Below, in pieces: positions 1 to 7,274 of a DNA stretch of 64,000 bases. The stretch comes from Gemmiger formicilis (lineage in GTDB: Bacteria; Bacillota; Clostridia; Oscillospirales; Ruminococcaceae), in the NCBI RefSeq assembly GCF_016900095.1, contig NZ_JACJJP010000006.1, forward strand, positions 1 through 64,000, given 5' to 3'. Numbering within the stretch: position 1 is the first letter of the stretch; each line of letters begins with the position of its first letter. Below the pieces are notes generated by a model. It saw nothing but the letters and a program-made list of their open reading frames with translations. It ran no database searches and was not told the origin of the DNA. The translations under genes were made by a program, and so were the position numbers.

Positions 1-36
1 AGCTAGCGTGTACTAATAGGTCGAGGGCTTGACCCC
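1..36 (+). rRNA. 23S rRNA, 3' end only
   Basis: The first bases contain the conserved GTACTAATAGGTCGAGGGCTTGACC segment in near-standard form (strand-terminal helix of bacterial 23S rRNA). Only the last few dozen bases lie in the window. The 3' boundary is estimated. A 5S gene follows on the same strand, as in a normal rrn operon. Confidence 0.85.
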
Positions 37-133
37 ATTTTCTTAGAGTACTTCATTTGCCAGCAGTTCGATATTCAGTTTTGAGGGCACATACCTCAGA
101 AAAGAGAAGCATGACAAGTGGCCATGCAAATGG

Positions 134-247
<114 letters not shown>

Positions 248-311
248 CTTCTCTTACAAACAGCAGCCTCCGGGCCGAGCCATAGGCCCGGTCCGGAGAT
301 TGCTTTTATAA

Positions 312-333
312 GCGCCATTAGCTCAGTTGGTAG
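312..333 (+). repeat. 22-nt copy of the tRNA-Lys 5' end
   Basis: Positions 312-333 are identical to the first 22 nt of the intact tRNA at 416-437 (acceptor strand and D-arm) and then diverge. There is no anticodon arm or 3' half, so it is not a functional tRNA. It may be a relic of recombination or integration at the tRNA gene, or of a lost neighbouring tRNA. Confidence 0.8.
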
Positions 334-415
334 CGTTAGTAGCCAATACTAAAGCTGAAAGCCGCTGAACTATTCAAAACAGGATTTGACGCTGTAACGC
401 GGAAAATCCTCATAC

Positions 416-491
416 GCGCCATTAGCTCAGTTGGTAGAGCAACTGACTCTTAATCAGTGGGTCCTGGGTTCGAGTCCCCGATGGCGCACCA
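416..491 (+). tRNA. tRNA-Lys (anticodon CTT)
   Basis: This is a complete 76-nt cloverleaf with encoded CCA. The acceptor arms GCGCCAT and ATGGCGC pair. The anticodon stem ACTGA/TCAGT encloses the loop CTCTTAA with CTT at 449-451. The T-arm contains GGTTCGAGTCC. It lies downstream of the 5S gene and probably belongs to the rrn transcript. Confidence 0.95.
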
Positions 492-496
492 AAAAT

Positions 497-527
497 AGGC
501 TGCAACAATTGTTGCAGCCTATTTTAT
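497..527 (+). terminator. Intrinsic terminator after tRNA-Lys
   Basis: A perfect 24-nt palindrome (497-520; 12-nt arms AGGCTGCAACAA / TTGTTGCAGCCT) is followed by ATTTTATT. It starts 5 nt after the tRNA CCA end and probably ends the rrn-tRNA transcript. Confidence 0.8.
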
Positions 528-547
528 TGTATGCTTTAGCGAAATGA

Positions 548-785
548 GAACCCCCAGCTCTGCTGGGGAGAGTAAAAAAGCTTTAGCTTCAAGCATCGAG
601 CGAAGCGAGAAGGGAGCAGCAACTTTACCATTGTCAAGAAAGCTGATCTTGGATAGACAGCGCCCGTTTACGGGCTGTAGGGCAAGTGATGCAAGTGGCG
701 GATTTTTCAGTGCCTCTTGAGAGGCTTGCCGGTACGATGCCCTTCTAGGGCTTACACAAGCCCCCGGCTTAGCCGGGGGTCTTGA
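548..785. mobile_element. IS200/IS605-like noncoding relic (terminal hairpins, no transposase)
   Basis: The stretch is bracketed by two strong imperfect hairpins of the kind found at IS200/IS605 ends: CCCCCAGCTCTGCTGGGG at 551-568 and CCCCCGGCTTAGCCGGGGG at 761-779. Between them are at least three more hairpins (GCCCG/CGGGC at 662-675, GCCTC/GAGGC at 712-725, GCCC/GGGC at 739-751). There is no tnpA or tnpB reading frame. The packed hairpins before the right end resemble a TnpB-associated omega-RNA region. The family assignment is by resemblance only. Confidence 0.45.
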
Positions 786-807
786 CTTGATGATATGGCC
801 GTAGATC

Positions 808-966
808 TCATGTTTGTCGTGCGTTTTTTATGACGTTATCATGATTTCTTAAAAGCAGTATCAAGGCGTTGGTATCCGTAACTTTTTTGAGGTAGACAGC
901 AGGATCACCGTTAAGGATTAAATCGGTATATACAGCTAAATCGCCCGTTGTTTCGATTTCGCTTGC
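808..966 (-). pseudogene. C-terminal coding relic, unidentified
   Basis: On the minus strand one frame is open for about 52 codons, preceded by an in-frame TGA at 967-969 and ending at TGA 808-810. It reads EIETTGDLAVYTDLILNGDP followed by AVYLKKVTDTNALILLLRN. The composition is protein-like, but there is no start codon or ribosome binding site. It probably is the tail of a gene cut away when the neighbouring elements inserted. I do not recognise the family. Confidence 0.4.
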
Positions 967-1038
967 TCACCCGATGTTCTTGTTCCCAAATGCTTATATT
1001 AGAATATCAAAATAGATAGGACAAGTATGCCCATTTTT

Positions 1039-1080
1039 AGCCGCTCGGTTTCTGGCAATGCCGGAACCGGGCGGCTTTTT
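1039..1080 (+). terminator. Intrinsic terminator in repeat copy A
   Basis: AGCCGC and GCGGCT arms, extended by CGGTT/AACCG, form a long stem followed by TTTTTGCTTTT. The identical structure is at 7004-7050. The IS110 element inserted 12 nt beyond the T tract. Confidence 0.75.
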
Positions 1081-1106
1081 GCTTTTCCCCCTTGTATTAT
1101 AGAGTC

Positions 1107-1285
1107 GTAGTTATTAAAGCCCCTCCCCAAGGGCTGTGCTACACTGTAAGGGATGCTGCGGATCGGTGCATTTCCCCCTACCACAAGATGGTTCTGGAGA
1201 GGTTCCAACCACAGTCCCTTACATTTTGTTAATCAGTTAAATACCGCTAGACGGTTTATGTGGAACAAGGCTACAAAAGTAAGGC
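1107..1285 (+). ncRNA. Predicted bridge RNA of the IS110 element
   Basis: In IS110 elements a noncoding RNA from the left end pairs with target and donor DNA. Visible here: a 5' hairpin AGCCC/GGGCT (1119-1136); a target loop closed by TGTAAGGGA (1145-1153) and TCCCTTACA (1215-1223); and a donor loop closed by TTTTG (1224-1228) and CAAAA (1274-1278). Inside the target loop, 1168-1179 (GCATTTCCCCCT) matches the left target GCTTTTCCCCCT at 11 of 12 positions, and TGGAGAG (1195-1201) is the complement of CTCTCCA across the core and right target. In the donor loop, GTTAATC (1228-1234) equals the right end of the element running into the core, and ACAAG (1265-1269) is the complement of core plus left end (CTTGT). 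Apical hairpins ACCA/TGGT and ACCG/CGGT separate the two guides in each loop. The outer ends are estimates. Confidence 0.85.
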
Positions 1286-1329
1286 GCTCTGTGGATGAAG
1301 CATCACATTTTTCGTCGGAGGTATTTGTT

Positions 1330-2511
1330 ATGATGGTTTCTGTTGGCATTGATGTTTCAAAAGATAAGCACGATTGTTTCATCGTCACTTCTGATGGTGA
1401 AGTTCTGTCGGATGTGTTCACTATCCCCAACACCATAAACGGATTTCACTGTCTGTTGCGAAGAATCCAGGATTGCACCAGCACACAGGACAAAATAAAG
1501 GTAGGGCTTGAGGCAACCGGGCATTACAGCTACAATCTGCTCGGTTTTCTTCTTGACAATGGTCTAACCACCTATGTCCTGAACCCCTTGCGTACAAACC
1601 TTTACCGAAAGAGCCTCAGTCTGCGAAAAACAAAAACCGACCGGGTGGATGCACGAACGATTGCGTTTATGTTGTTATCCGATGCAAGCCTCAACCCCTA
1701 CACAGATACGGCATACCACACCGAGGAACTAAAGTCACTTACCAGATATCGTTTTGACAAGGTGAAAGAGCGTGCCAAGCTGAAAAGTTCCATTGCCCGA
1801 TTGGTTTGCATCCTGTTCCCAGAACTGGAAAAACTCGTTCCCTCTCTGCATATTGCTTCTGTGTACGCTCTGCTGGAGGAGTTTCCTGGCGCTAAACAGG
1901 TTGCCGCAACCCATTTGGCACGGCTGAAAGCACTTCTTGAAACCGCCTCGAAAGGTCGCTACAAACGGGATATGGCTCTTGAAATCCGAAAGGCTGCCAG
2001 AAACTCTATTGGTTCTTGGATGCCCGCCAAGTCCCTTGAATTACAGCACACTATCCGGCTCATCCGTGAACTGGATAATGAAATTGCTGAAATCGAAGAA
2101 CAAATCCAATCTATTATGGATGAGCTTCATTCTCCCATTACCACCATCCCCGGAATGGGCTTCCGTATGGCTGCCATGATCCTTGCTGAAGTTGGCGACT
2201 TCTCAAGGTTTGAATCCCCGGACAAGTTATTGGCCTATGCCGGGATGTCTCCCTCAACTTACCAGTCCGGGCAACTCAAAAATTGTTATCCGCATATGGA
2301 AAAGCGCGGCTCACGATACCTGCGCTATGCACTTTACAACGCAACCAAGTACGTCTGCCAGTGGGAATTGATCTTTGCCGCTTATCTCGCCAAGAAGCGG
2401 ACAGAGGGAAAGCACTACAACGTTGCCATCTCTCACGCCGCGAAGAAACTTGTTCGTCTTATTTTTGCTATGGAGAAATCTGGGCGACCGTATTGCACCT
2501 CAGCAGCGTAG
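1330..2511 (+). CDS. IS110-family transposase (bridge-RNA-guided recombinase)
   Basis: This 393-aa protein recombines a circular form of the element into its target through a bridge RNA. The N-terminal DEDD RuvC-like domain is visible: D8 in GIDVSK, E61 in GLEATGHY, D104 and D107 in KTDRVDARTIA. The C-terminal Transposase_20 domain begins around IPGMG and contains AGMSPSTYQSG with the probable catalytic serine S313. I chose ATG 1330 because conservation starts at MMVSVGID and GGAGG (1317-1321) lies upstream. The open frame does extend upstream, but that part overlaps the bridge RNA. The gene looks intact, with normal length for the family (about 330-420 aa), so the element may be active. Confidence 0.95.
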   Translation: MMVSVGIDVSKDKHDCFIVTSDGEVLSDVFTIPNTINGFHCLLRRIQDCTSTQDKIKVGLEATGHYSYNLLGFLLDNGLTTYVLNPLRTNLYRKSLSLRKTKTDRVDARTIAFMLLSDASLNPYTDTAYHTEELKSLTRYRFDKVKERAKLKSSIARLVCILFPELEKLVPSLHIASVYALLEEFPGAKQVAATHLARLKALLETASKGRYKRDMALEIRKAARNSIGSWMPAKSLELQHTIRLIRELDNEIAEIEEQIQSIMDELHSPITTIPGMGFRMAAMILAEVGDFSRFESPDKLLAYAGMSPSTYQSGQLKNCYPHMEKRGSRYLRYALYNATKYVCQWELIFAAYLAKKRTEGKHYNVAISHAAKKLVRLIFAMEKSGRPYCTSAA

Positions 2512-2610
2512 CGTTTTCTTGTTAGCCTGTGTCGGGGCTCCTGCGAGCCTCTGCTTTGCTATGCCTTTTTGCGCCATCTCATATTCACCACCACCATTCA
2601 CTTCTTGAGG

Positions 2611-2631
2611 TTGACTTTTAATAGTTAATCT
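2611..2631 (+). promoter_or_regulatory. Right-end half of a junction promoter formed on circularisation
   Basis: TTGACT at 2611-2616 is a near-consensus -35 box with no partner inside the linear element. If the right end is joined through one CT core to the left end at 1093, the TATTAT box at 1095-1100 falls exactly 17 bp away (13 nt of right end + CT + TG). The circle would then carry a sigma-A promoter reading into the bridge RNA and transposase. Confidence 0.75.
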
Positions 2632-2742
2632 CTCCACACCTCTCCCCCTAGTATAAATTTACCGGCTGGGAAGAAAAGTTATCTACCAGCCGTTTACATA
2701 GATCCGCAAATTTTAACGAAAAACAAAAGTGAGGCAAAAACC

Positions 2743-2865
2743 ATGAACATTGGCATCGATCACGGCTATTATGCTATTAAGACGCGGCACTGCTCTTTCC
2801 CAGCCGGTCTTACAGCCTACGGCAGCCACGAACCTTACACCCGCCAGGAGAAAAGTGCAAGCTAA
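2743..2865 (+). pseudogene. parM 5' fragment (repeat copy A)
   Basis: The frame starts with MNIGIDHGYYAIKTRH, the same N terminus as the intact ParM at 7169, with the same leader and GAGG ribosome binding site. After codon 36 (position 2848) the sequence departs from parM and stops after 40 codons. It retains only the first phosphate-binding strand of the actin fold and cannot be functional. It shows that a copy of the element's start once lay here. Confidence 0.9.
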
Positions 2866-3295
2866 AAGGAAAATGCGAAGATAGCCCTCATTCCTCCTAA
2901 AGCAACATAAGCGACCGCATGTTTGTGCATTACTATGCTTTGGTAACGGCTTTTGTTGACACCAACTGTACAGAATGATATATTTAGTTATATATGAGGT
3001 GATTTATAGTATAGATATTCGCATCAATTTTATAAACACTCTGAGTATATTAGATTTTCTCCACCAAGAGCGTTATAGACACACAATGTATCAGCCAAGG
3101 ATTCTTATATGATGTCTATTATCTATGCTTTCAAGCGTAATCCACATACTCGTTTTCCTCTTAATATTTCATTAAGCGATGGGAGTGGTGACCTTTGAGT
3201 TTATGTGAAAGCATTAAGAGACCGCAAGGAGCAAGCACAAAAATATATACTTTCTTTGACATAAAACTGCAATATATAAGGAAGGGATTATTGCA
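2866..3295. other. Noncoding AT-rich stretch upstream of the radical SAM gene
   Basis: About 430 bp with low GC and no convincing gene. It presumably carries the promoter for the peptide cassette. A 29-codon frame from ATG 3109 with a weak AAGG upstream is present but I do not call it. No strong hairpin was found. Confidence 0.5.
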
Positions 3296-4615
3296 ATGAA
3301 GGTCACCAAGTATTGGCACGCTTATCCCCTAGACGAGAAAGGGCAAATGCTTCTCTATAATGCATTTACCAATGCATTAGCCCGCATCGAACCCGAAAAG
3401 TTCCAGCAGTTTATAAGTTTTGCAAAAGCACAAACTCCTATTGATGATTCAGAGTTAAAAAAGCAGCTAACGATAGGAGGATTTTTGCTCGAAGATAATG
3501 TTGATGAACTGGCTCTCCTACGCTTGCGTTTACACTCAACCAGATATGATAGCACCTCCTTTGGGTTGACCCTGGCCCCCACTATGGATTGCAATTTCCG
3601 GTGTGTTTATTGTTATGAGAGCAAGGTAATTCACCACACCTATATGAGTGTTGAAGTACAAGAAGCAGTGGTGAAACTTCTTGAAGAACGGGCTAAGCAT
3701 ATTCGCAATTTCTCTGTGACATGGTATGGTGGCGAACCTCTACTGGCATTTGAAATAATTCTCCGCCTTTCTAAACGGTTTATTGAAATTTGCGAAAAAA
3801 ATGATATTACCTACACTGCAGGAATCATCACCAACGGATATCTCCTCACCAGAGAAAAAGCGGAGATGCTAGCAGCTGCAAAGGTCACTTTTTATCAAAT
3901 CACTATTGATGGTACCAGAGAAAGCCATGACGCATCCCGGCCACTAAAAAATGGCGCAGGAACCTATGATAAGATATTTGACAATTTGGTACAATGTGCG
4001 GACTTATTAACCAATGTTTCTATGCGTGTTAATGTGGGCCACAATAATGTACAGGCAGTGGATTCCATTTTTGAAAAATTAGAGGAATCTGGTCTTTCTG
4101 ACCATGTTGTACCGTATTTGGGAAAAATCACTAATGATAACGGAGATCCAGAGTTAGAGTCTATTTGTTTTACAACTTCAGAATTTGCAAAGCTCGATTT
4201 GGAATACACTTTTTCGCACTCATCCCACCTTGACTGGTTCGGAAAATATCCCACTTTAAAAGGCAATTATTGTGGAGCCGATTGTTACCAAGCGATGGTA
4301 ATTGATCCTGACGGATTTATATACCGGTGCTGGAATGAGATCGGAAATCATTCTTACGCGGTAGCGAACCTCTTGAGGAGCACACCAGACAATTTGTCTC
4401 TTTATTTTGATTATATGTTATTTGATCCTACAACTGACCCGCAGTGTTCACACTGTGATGTCTTGCCTTTGTGTATGGGAGGATGTCCTTATTACCGTGT
4501 ACATGACCGGCAGGAAAATCTGTGTTCAGTTTACCGTACAGAACTGCAAGAGTATTTGATCGCTGTTGCACATAAATTATTAGAAGAAAAGAAATCTGCC
4601 GGTTGCTCTGATTGA
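3296..4615 (+). CDS. Radical SAM/SPASM peptide maturase
   Basis: This 439-aa enzyme has the layout of RiPP maturases. An N-terminal region of about 90 residues (probable peptide-recognition part) precedes the radical SAM core with C99-x3-C103-x2-C106 (DCNFRCVYC), and YGGEP follows at 144-148. The C-terminal SPASM domain has C326, C330, C345, C384, C387, C393, C397 and C410, enough for two auxiliary Fe-S clusters. Such enzymes install thioether or C-C cross-links on ribosomal peptides. ATG 3296 follows GGAAGGG. The next gene is an ABC exporter and the one after it a Cys-containing small peptide. The GC content is much lower than in the conjugative genes, which points to separate acquisition. 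The exact chemistry cannot be read from the sequence. Confidence 0.88.
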   Translation: MKVTKYWHAYPLDEKGQMLLYNAFTNALARIEPEKFQQFISFAKAQTPIDDSELKKQLTIGGFLLEDNVDELALLRLRLHSTRYDSTSFGLTLAPTMDCNFRCVYCYESKVIHHTYMSVEVQEAVVKLLEERAKHIRNFSVTWYGGEPLLAFEIILRLSKRFIEICEKNDITYTAGIITNGYLLTREKAEMLAAAKVTFYQITIDGTRESHDASRPLKNGAGTYDKIFDNLVQCADLLTNVSMRVNVGHNNVQAVDSIFEKLEESGLSDHVVPYLGKITNDNGDPELESICFTTSEFAKLDLEYTFSHSSHLDWFGKYPTLKGNYCGADCYQAMVIDPDGFIYRCWNEIGNHSYAVANLLRSTPDNLSLYFDYMLFDPTTDPQCSHCDVLPLCMGGCPYYRVHDRQENLCSVYRTELQEYLIAVAHKLLEEKKSAGCSD

Positions 4616-4812
4616 GAAATAGTATATGGTTCTGCAAAAGCGGAGCAATATATTTTTTCCTTCTACTTGGATTGAACGGCCCATATTCCATGTAGACGGC
4701 AGGCATTATTTTTATAGATTAATAATCGATTGTCCAACTGACATCCGTTACTTCCAAATAGGATGATGTCAGCGTGGATCGCTCCTCTGTTCTAAGGGAG
4801 TGACAATAGATA

Positions 4813-6423
4813 ATGACAATATTACGCGTATGTAAAAAATACTTTCAAAACAATTATGGCAAGCTCATTATTTTCACGGGGCTTGCGATGATTTCTCAAC
4901 TTTTTGGGTTACTGATGCCATACCTAATCGGTAGCTTTATTGACGGACTAAATCGAAATCAAACACTGGACTTTGTTTTGAAATATTGTTTAGCCTTTCT
5001 TGTATTCTCGTTATTGGGGTTACTATTAAATTATATTATCAATCTCCTATATGTTAATTTACAAATGTCGTCGGTCTATCTTTTCAATACAAATCTAGTA
5101 TTCCATGTCCAACAGGCCCCAATATCATATAGCGAAGGGAAAGATCTCGCCCATCTTAATCAGCAAATTAACACAGATGTAAATGTTTTGATCATGTTTA
5201 CACTTGGAGTGCTGCAGAATTTTATAGCAAATTTGTTTATACTTCCAATTGTGATATCCGTCTGTGTCATACTAAATTCATTAGTAGCTAGCGTATTACT
5301 TGCCTTCTCAGTTCTTTACATTTTTCTCTTCCTAACGACCAAAAAAATGTTATTCCTTTATGACTACACCTGTAAAGAGGCACAAAGCCATTTTTTCGGG
5401 CGAATGTACGAGCAATTGGCAAATATCCGTTTTCTGAAAGAGAATAGTGCCGAGAATTTCTTTCGGGAGCGGTTAGACACACCCTATCAGGAGCTCTACA
5501 AAGCAACAATAAATAGTCAAAAATTTTTAATGGTGTTTGGAAGCCTAGATAGTGTAATTGGCTTTGCTTTACAAATCGCACTTTTTCTATTGGGTGGTTA
5601 TAGCATTCTTTCTGGCCGATTCTCTATTGGTCTCTTTGTAATGTTCTCTTCCTATTTTTCTATTGTAATGTCTTGCTTACGTTACTTTTTGAGCTTCGGC
5701 AAAGAGTATGAAAGCGCGTCTGTTTCGCTCAAGCGTTTACTAGATATACAATACGTTCCAGAGGAAAAGACTGGAGCAATCAAAATCAACGAATGTCAAA
5801 CAATCAAGGTACAACACCTGACATTTCGGTATAGCGAAACAGATCAGGAGGTTTTTCAAGATATTTGTTGCACTTTTTCAAAGGGAAAGACATCATGCCT
5901 TGTTGGGCACAACGGTGCTGGAAAAAGCACATTGATCGGTCTATTGTTGGGCTTATATAATGAGAAATATCCTAAAGGATGTATTTGGTATGATGACTAT
6001 GACCTTCAAGATTTGGATACCGGTTATCTACGTAAAAATTTGATCTCTGTGGTAGCACAAGCTCCTTACACTTTTGCCGGTACACTTTGGGATAATCTGC
6101 TCTTGAAAAATCCTACTTTGGCACAGTATCAGCGCGTTGAGAAGCTGGTAGATATTTTTGACTTGCCCAAAAGTTTATTAGCCAGGGACGTTCCTATTCA
6201 AGGACTATCAAATGGAGAACAGCAAAAAATATCTATTATTCGAGCTTTTCTGCGGGATACACCAATCATTATTTTAGATGAACCCACATCGTCTCTGGAC
6301 ACAAAAAGCGGCAAAGCTTTAATGGAATTAATCGATAAGAGCAAAGAAAATAAGATTATCATTTTAGTCTCACATGATTTATCAGTGATTCAACAATGCG
6401 ATACAGTAGTACATTTTTCGTGA
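4813..6423 (+). CDS. ABC exporter (fused membrane + ATPase domains)
   Basis: This 536-aa half-transporter has an N-terminal membrane domain of about six segments (roughly residues 20-300) and a C-terminal ATPase: Walker A GHNGAGKST near 366-374, signature LSNGEQQK near 465, Walker B PIIILDEPTSSLD near 483-495. It starts directly with the membrane domain, so there is no C39 leader peptidase; any leader of the peptide must be removed by another protease. It is probably a homodimer exporting the modified peptide or giving immunity. It lies about 200 bp after the maturase and 78 bp before the candidate precursor. AT-rich codon use matches the maturase. Confidence 0.85.
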   Translation: MTILRVCKKYFQNNYGKLIIFTGLAMISQLFGLLMPYLIGSFIDGLNRNQTLDFVLKYCLAFLVFSLLGLLLNYIINLLYVNLQMSSVYLFNTNLVFHVQQAPISYSEGKDLAHLNQQINTDVNVLIMFTLGVLQNFIANLFILPIVISVCVILNSLVASVLLAFSVLYIFLFLTTKKMLFLYDYTCKEAQSHFFGRMYEQLANIRFLKENSAENFFRERLDTPYQELYKATINSQKFLMVFGSLDSVIGFALQIALFLLGGYSILSGRFSIGLFVMFSSYFSIVMSCLRYFLSFGKEYESASVSLKRLLDIQYVPEEKTGAIKINECQTIKVQHLTFRYSETDQEVFQDICCTFSKGKTSCLVGHNGAGKSTLIGLLLGLYNEKYPKGCIWYDDYDLQDLDTGYLRKNLISVVAQAPYTFAGTLWDNLLLKNPTLAQYQRVEKLVDIFDLPKSLLARDVPIQGLSNGEQQKISIIRAFLRDTPIIILDEPTSSLDTKSGKALMELIDKSKENKIIILVSHDLSVIQQCDTVVHFS

Positions 6424-6501
6424 CAGTTGTGGACGACTGCGGACAGCCGGTTCTTTTTGATTAATAAATTTCCTAATTCTTGTATGAAGGAGGTTTGATG
6501 T

Positions 6502-6705
6502 ATGGAATACCTTATATTACCATCTGCAACACCCGAGCCTTCTGATGGAGGACACTGCTGGATTGTTTGCCATGGCCGTTGTGGTATTGTCATGGGAAGC
6601 CCTACCAAAACACCACAACCTACGGCAACACCTAGCCCGACTCCCTCACCAACGCCGAATGCTTCTCCTACGCCACACAGATGCTGGCTGAAATGGCTAT
6701 TCTAA
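6502..6705 (+). CDS. Candidate RiPP precursor with Cys core and Thr-Pro tail
   Basis: This 67-aa peptide has AAGGAGG 8 nt before ATG 6502. A short N-terminal part (to G17) ends in GG. It is followed by HCWIVCHGRCGIVMG with Cys at 19, 23 and 27 in an i, i+4, i+8 pattern. Then comes a Thr-Pro-rich tail (residues 34-58, repeated TPSP units) and an aromatic end HRCWLKWLF with C61. Its place after a SPASM maturase and an exporter supports a precursor role. The regular Cys spacing would suit thioether cross-linking. The Pro-rich tail could be a spacer or recognition arm. I do not recognise a named family. It could alternatively be a small wall-associated peptide. Confidence 0.65.
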   Translation: MEYLILPSATPEPSDGGHCWIVCHGRCGIVMGSPTKTPQPTATPSPTPSPTPNASPTPHRCWLKWLF

Positions 6706-6800
6706 AATCCAAAAGCATAATCAAACTAGATGTCGGCCTAGACTCTTAGTCCGCACCACAGCTATTACGCTGGTTTGTTGTTTAAGCAAACAGCGCAATA

Positions 6801-6843
6801 ACAGCCGCTTTTCTCCTCTTAGATGGGAGAAAGCGGCTGTTTT
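6801..6843 (+). terminator. Terminator after the peptide cassette
   Basis: The arms ACAGCCGCTTTTCTCC and GGGAGAAAGCGGCTGT form a long stem with a short loop, followed by TTT. It ends the maturase-exporter-peptide transcript. Confidence 0.65.
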
Positions 6844-6983
6844 ACATTGGGAAAACAATGGTGAAATCACGCATCATTTTTATGGATGGCTGATTTTTTG
6901 AAAGATCATCAGGATTTACAATTAGTTATGGAGAACCGCTACTAACCGCAGTTTAAACATTTTCATAAACAGAAAACTACATG

Positions 6984-7274
6984 GGACAAGTGCGCCCATT
7001 TTTAGCCGCTCGGTTTCTGGCAATGCCGGAACCGGGCGGCTTTTTGCTTTTCCCCCTCTCCACACCTCTCCCCCTAGTATAAATTTACCGGCTGGGAAGA
7101 AAAGTTATCTACCAGCTGTTTACATAGATCCGCAAATCTCAACGAAAAGCGAAAGTGAGGCAAAAACCATGAACATTGGCATCGATCACGGCTATTACGC
7201 CATCAAGACGCGGCATTGTTCTTTCCCAGCCGGTCTTACAGCCTATGGTAGCCACGAACCTTACACCCGCCAGG
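6984..7274 (+). repeat. Direct repeat copy B (intact; continues into parM)
   Basis: This 291-bp segment is the uninterrupted partner of copy A. It holds the terminator at 7004-7045, the empty IS110 target with its single CT at 7056-7057, a TAGTATAAAT box at 7075-7084 that may be the parM -10 region, and the first 35 codons of parM. Confidence 0.92.

Larger units (their letters stand above)
1093..2631 (+). mobile_element. Complete IS110-family insertion sequence with CT core
   Basis: Comparison with the empty site at 7052-7060 defines the insertion. The left flank runs through CT at 1091-1092, the right flank resumes with CT at 2630-2631, and the empty site has a single CT at 7056-7057. The element is therefore about 1539 bp including one core. 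It has no terminal inverted repeats, a long 237-nt left noncoding end, one transposase gene and a 118-nt right end. This layout fits the IS110 group (long left end) rather than the IS1111 group. CT is also the core used by the IS621 member of the family. Confidence 0.9.
1019..2848 (+). repeat. Direct repeat copy A (terminator + parM 5' end), split by IS110
   Basis: Positions 1019-1092 joined to 2632-2848 align without gaps to 6984-7274 (291 bp, only a few substitutions). Copy A is interrupted by the IS110 element; copy B is intact and continues into the full parM gene. The similarity starts at GGACAAGT and stops at CGCCAGG. Confidence 0.92.

Noticed and set aside
1153-1329. Upstream extension of the IS110 transposase frame
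   Set aside because: The extension has no family similarity and coincides with the bridge RNA guides; conservation and GGAGG support ATG 1330.
3109-3198. Small frame MMSIIYAFKRNPHTRFPLNI as a second precursor peptide
   Set aside because: Only a weak AAGG upstream, no Cys and no core-like pattern.
6498-6545. Alternative start at ATG 6498 in another frame (15 codons)
   Set aside because: Too close to AAGGAGG and stops quickly; the frame from 6502 has ideal spacing.
1019-7274. The 291-bp repeat as a target-site duplication of the peptide cassette
   Set aside because: Far too long for any transposase, and it contains the parM start; recombination between related elements explains it better.
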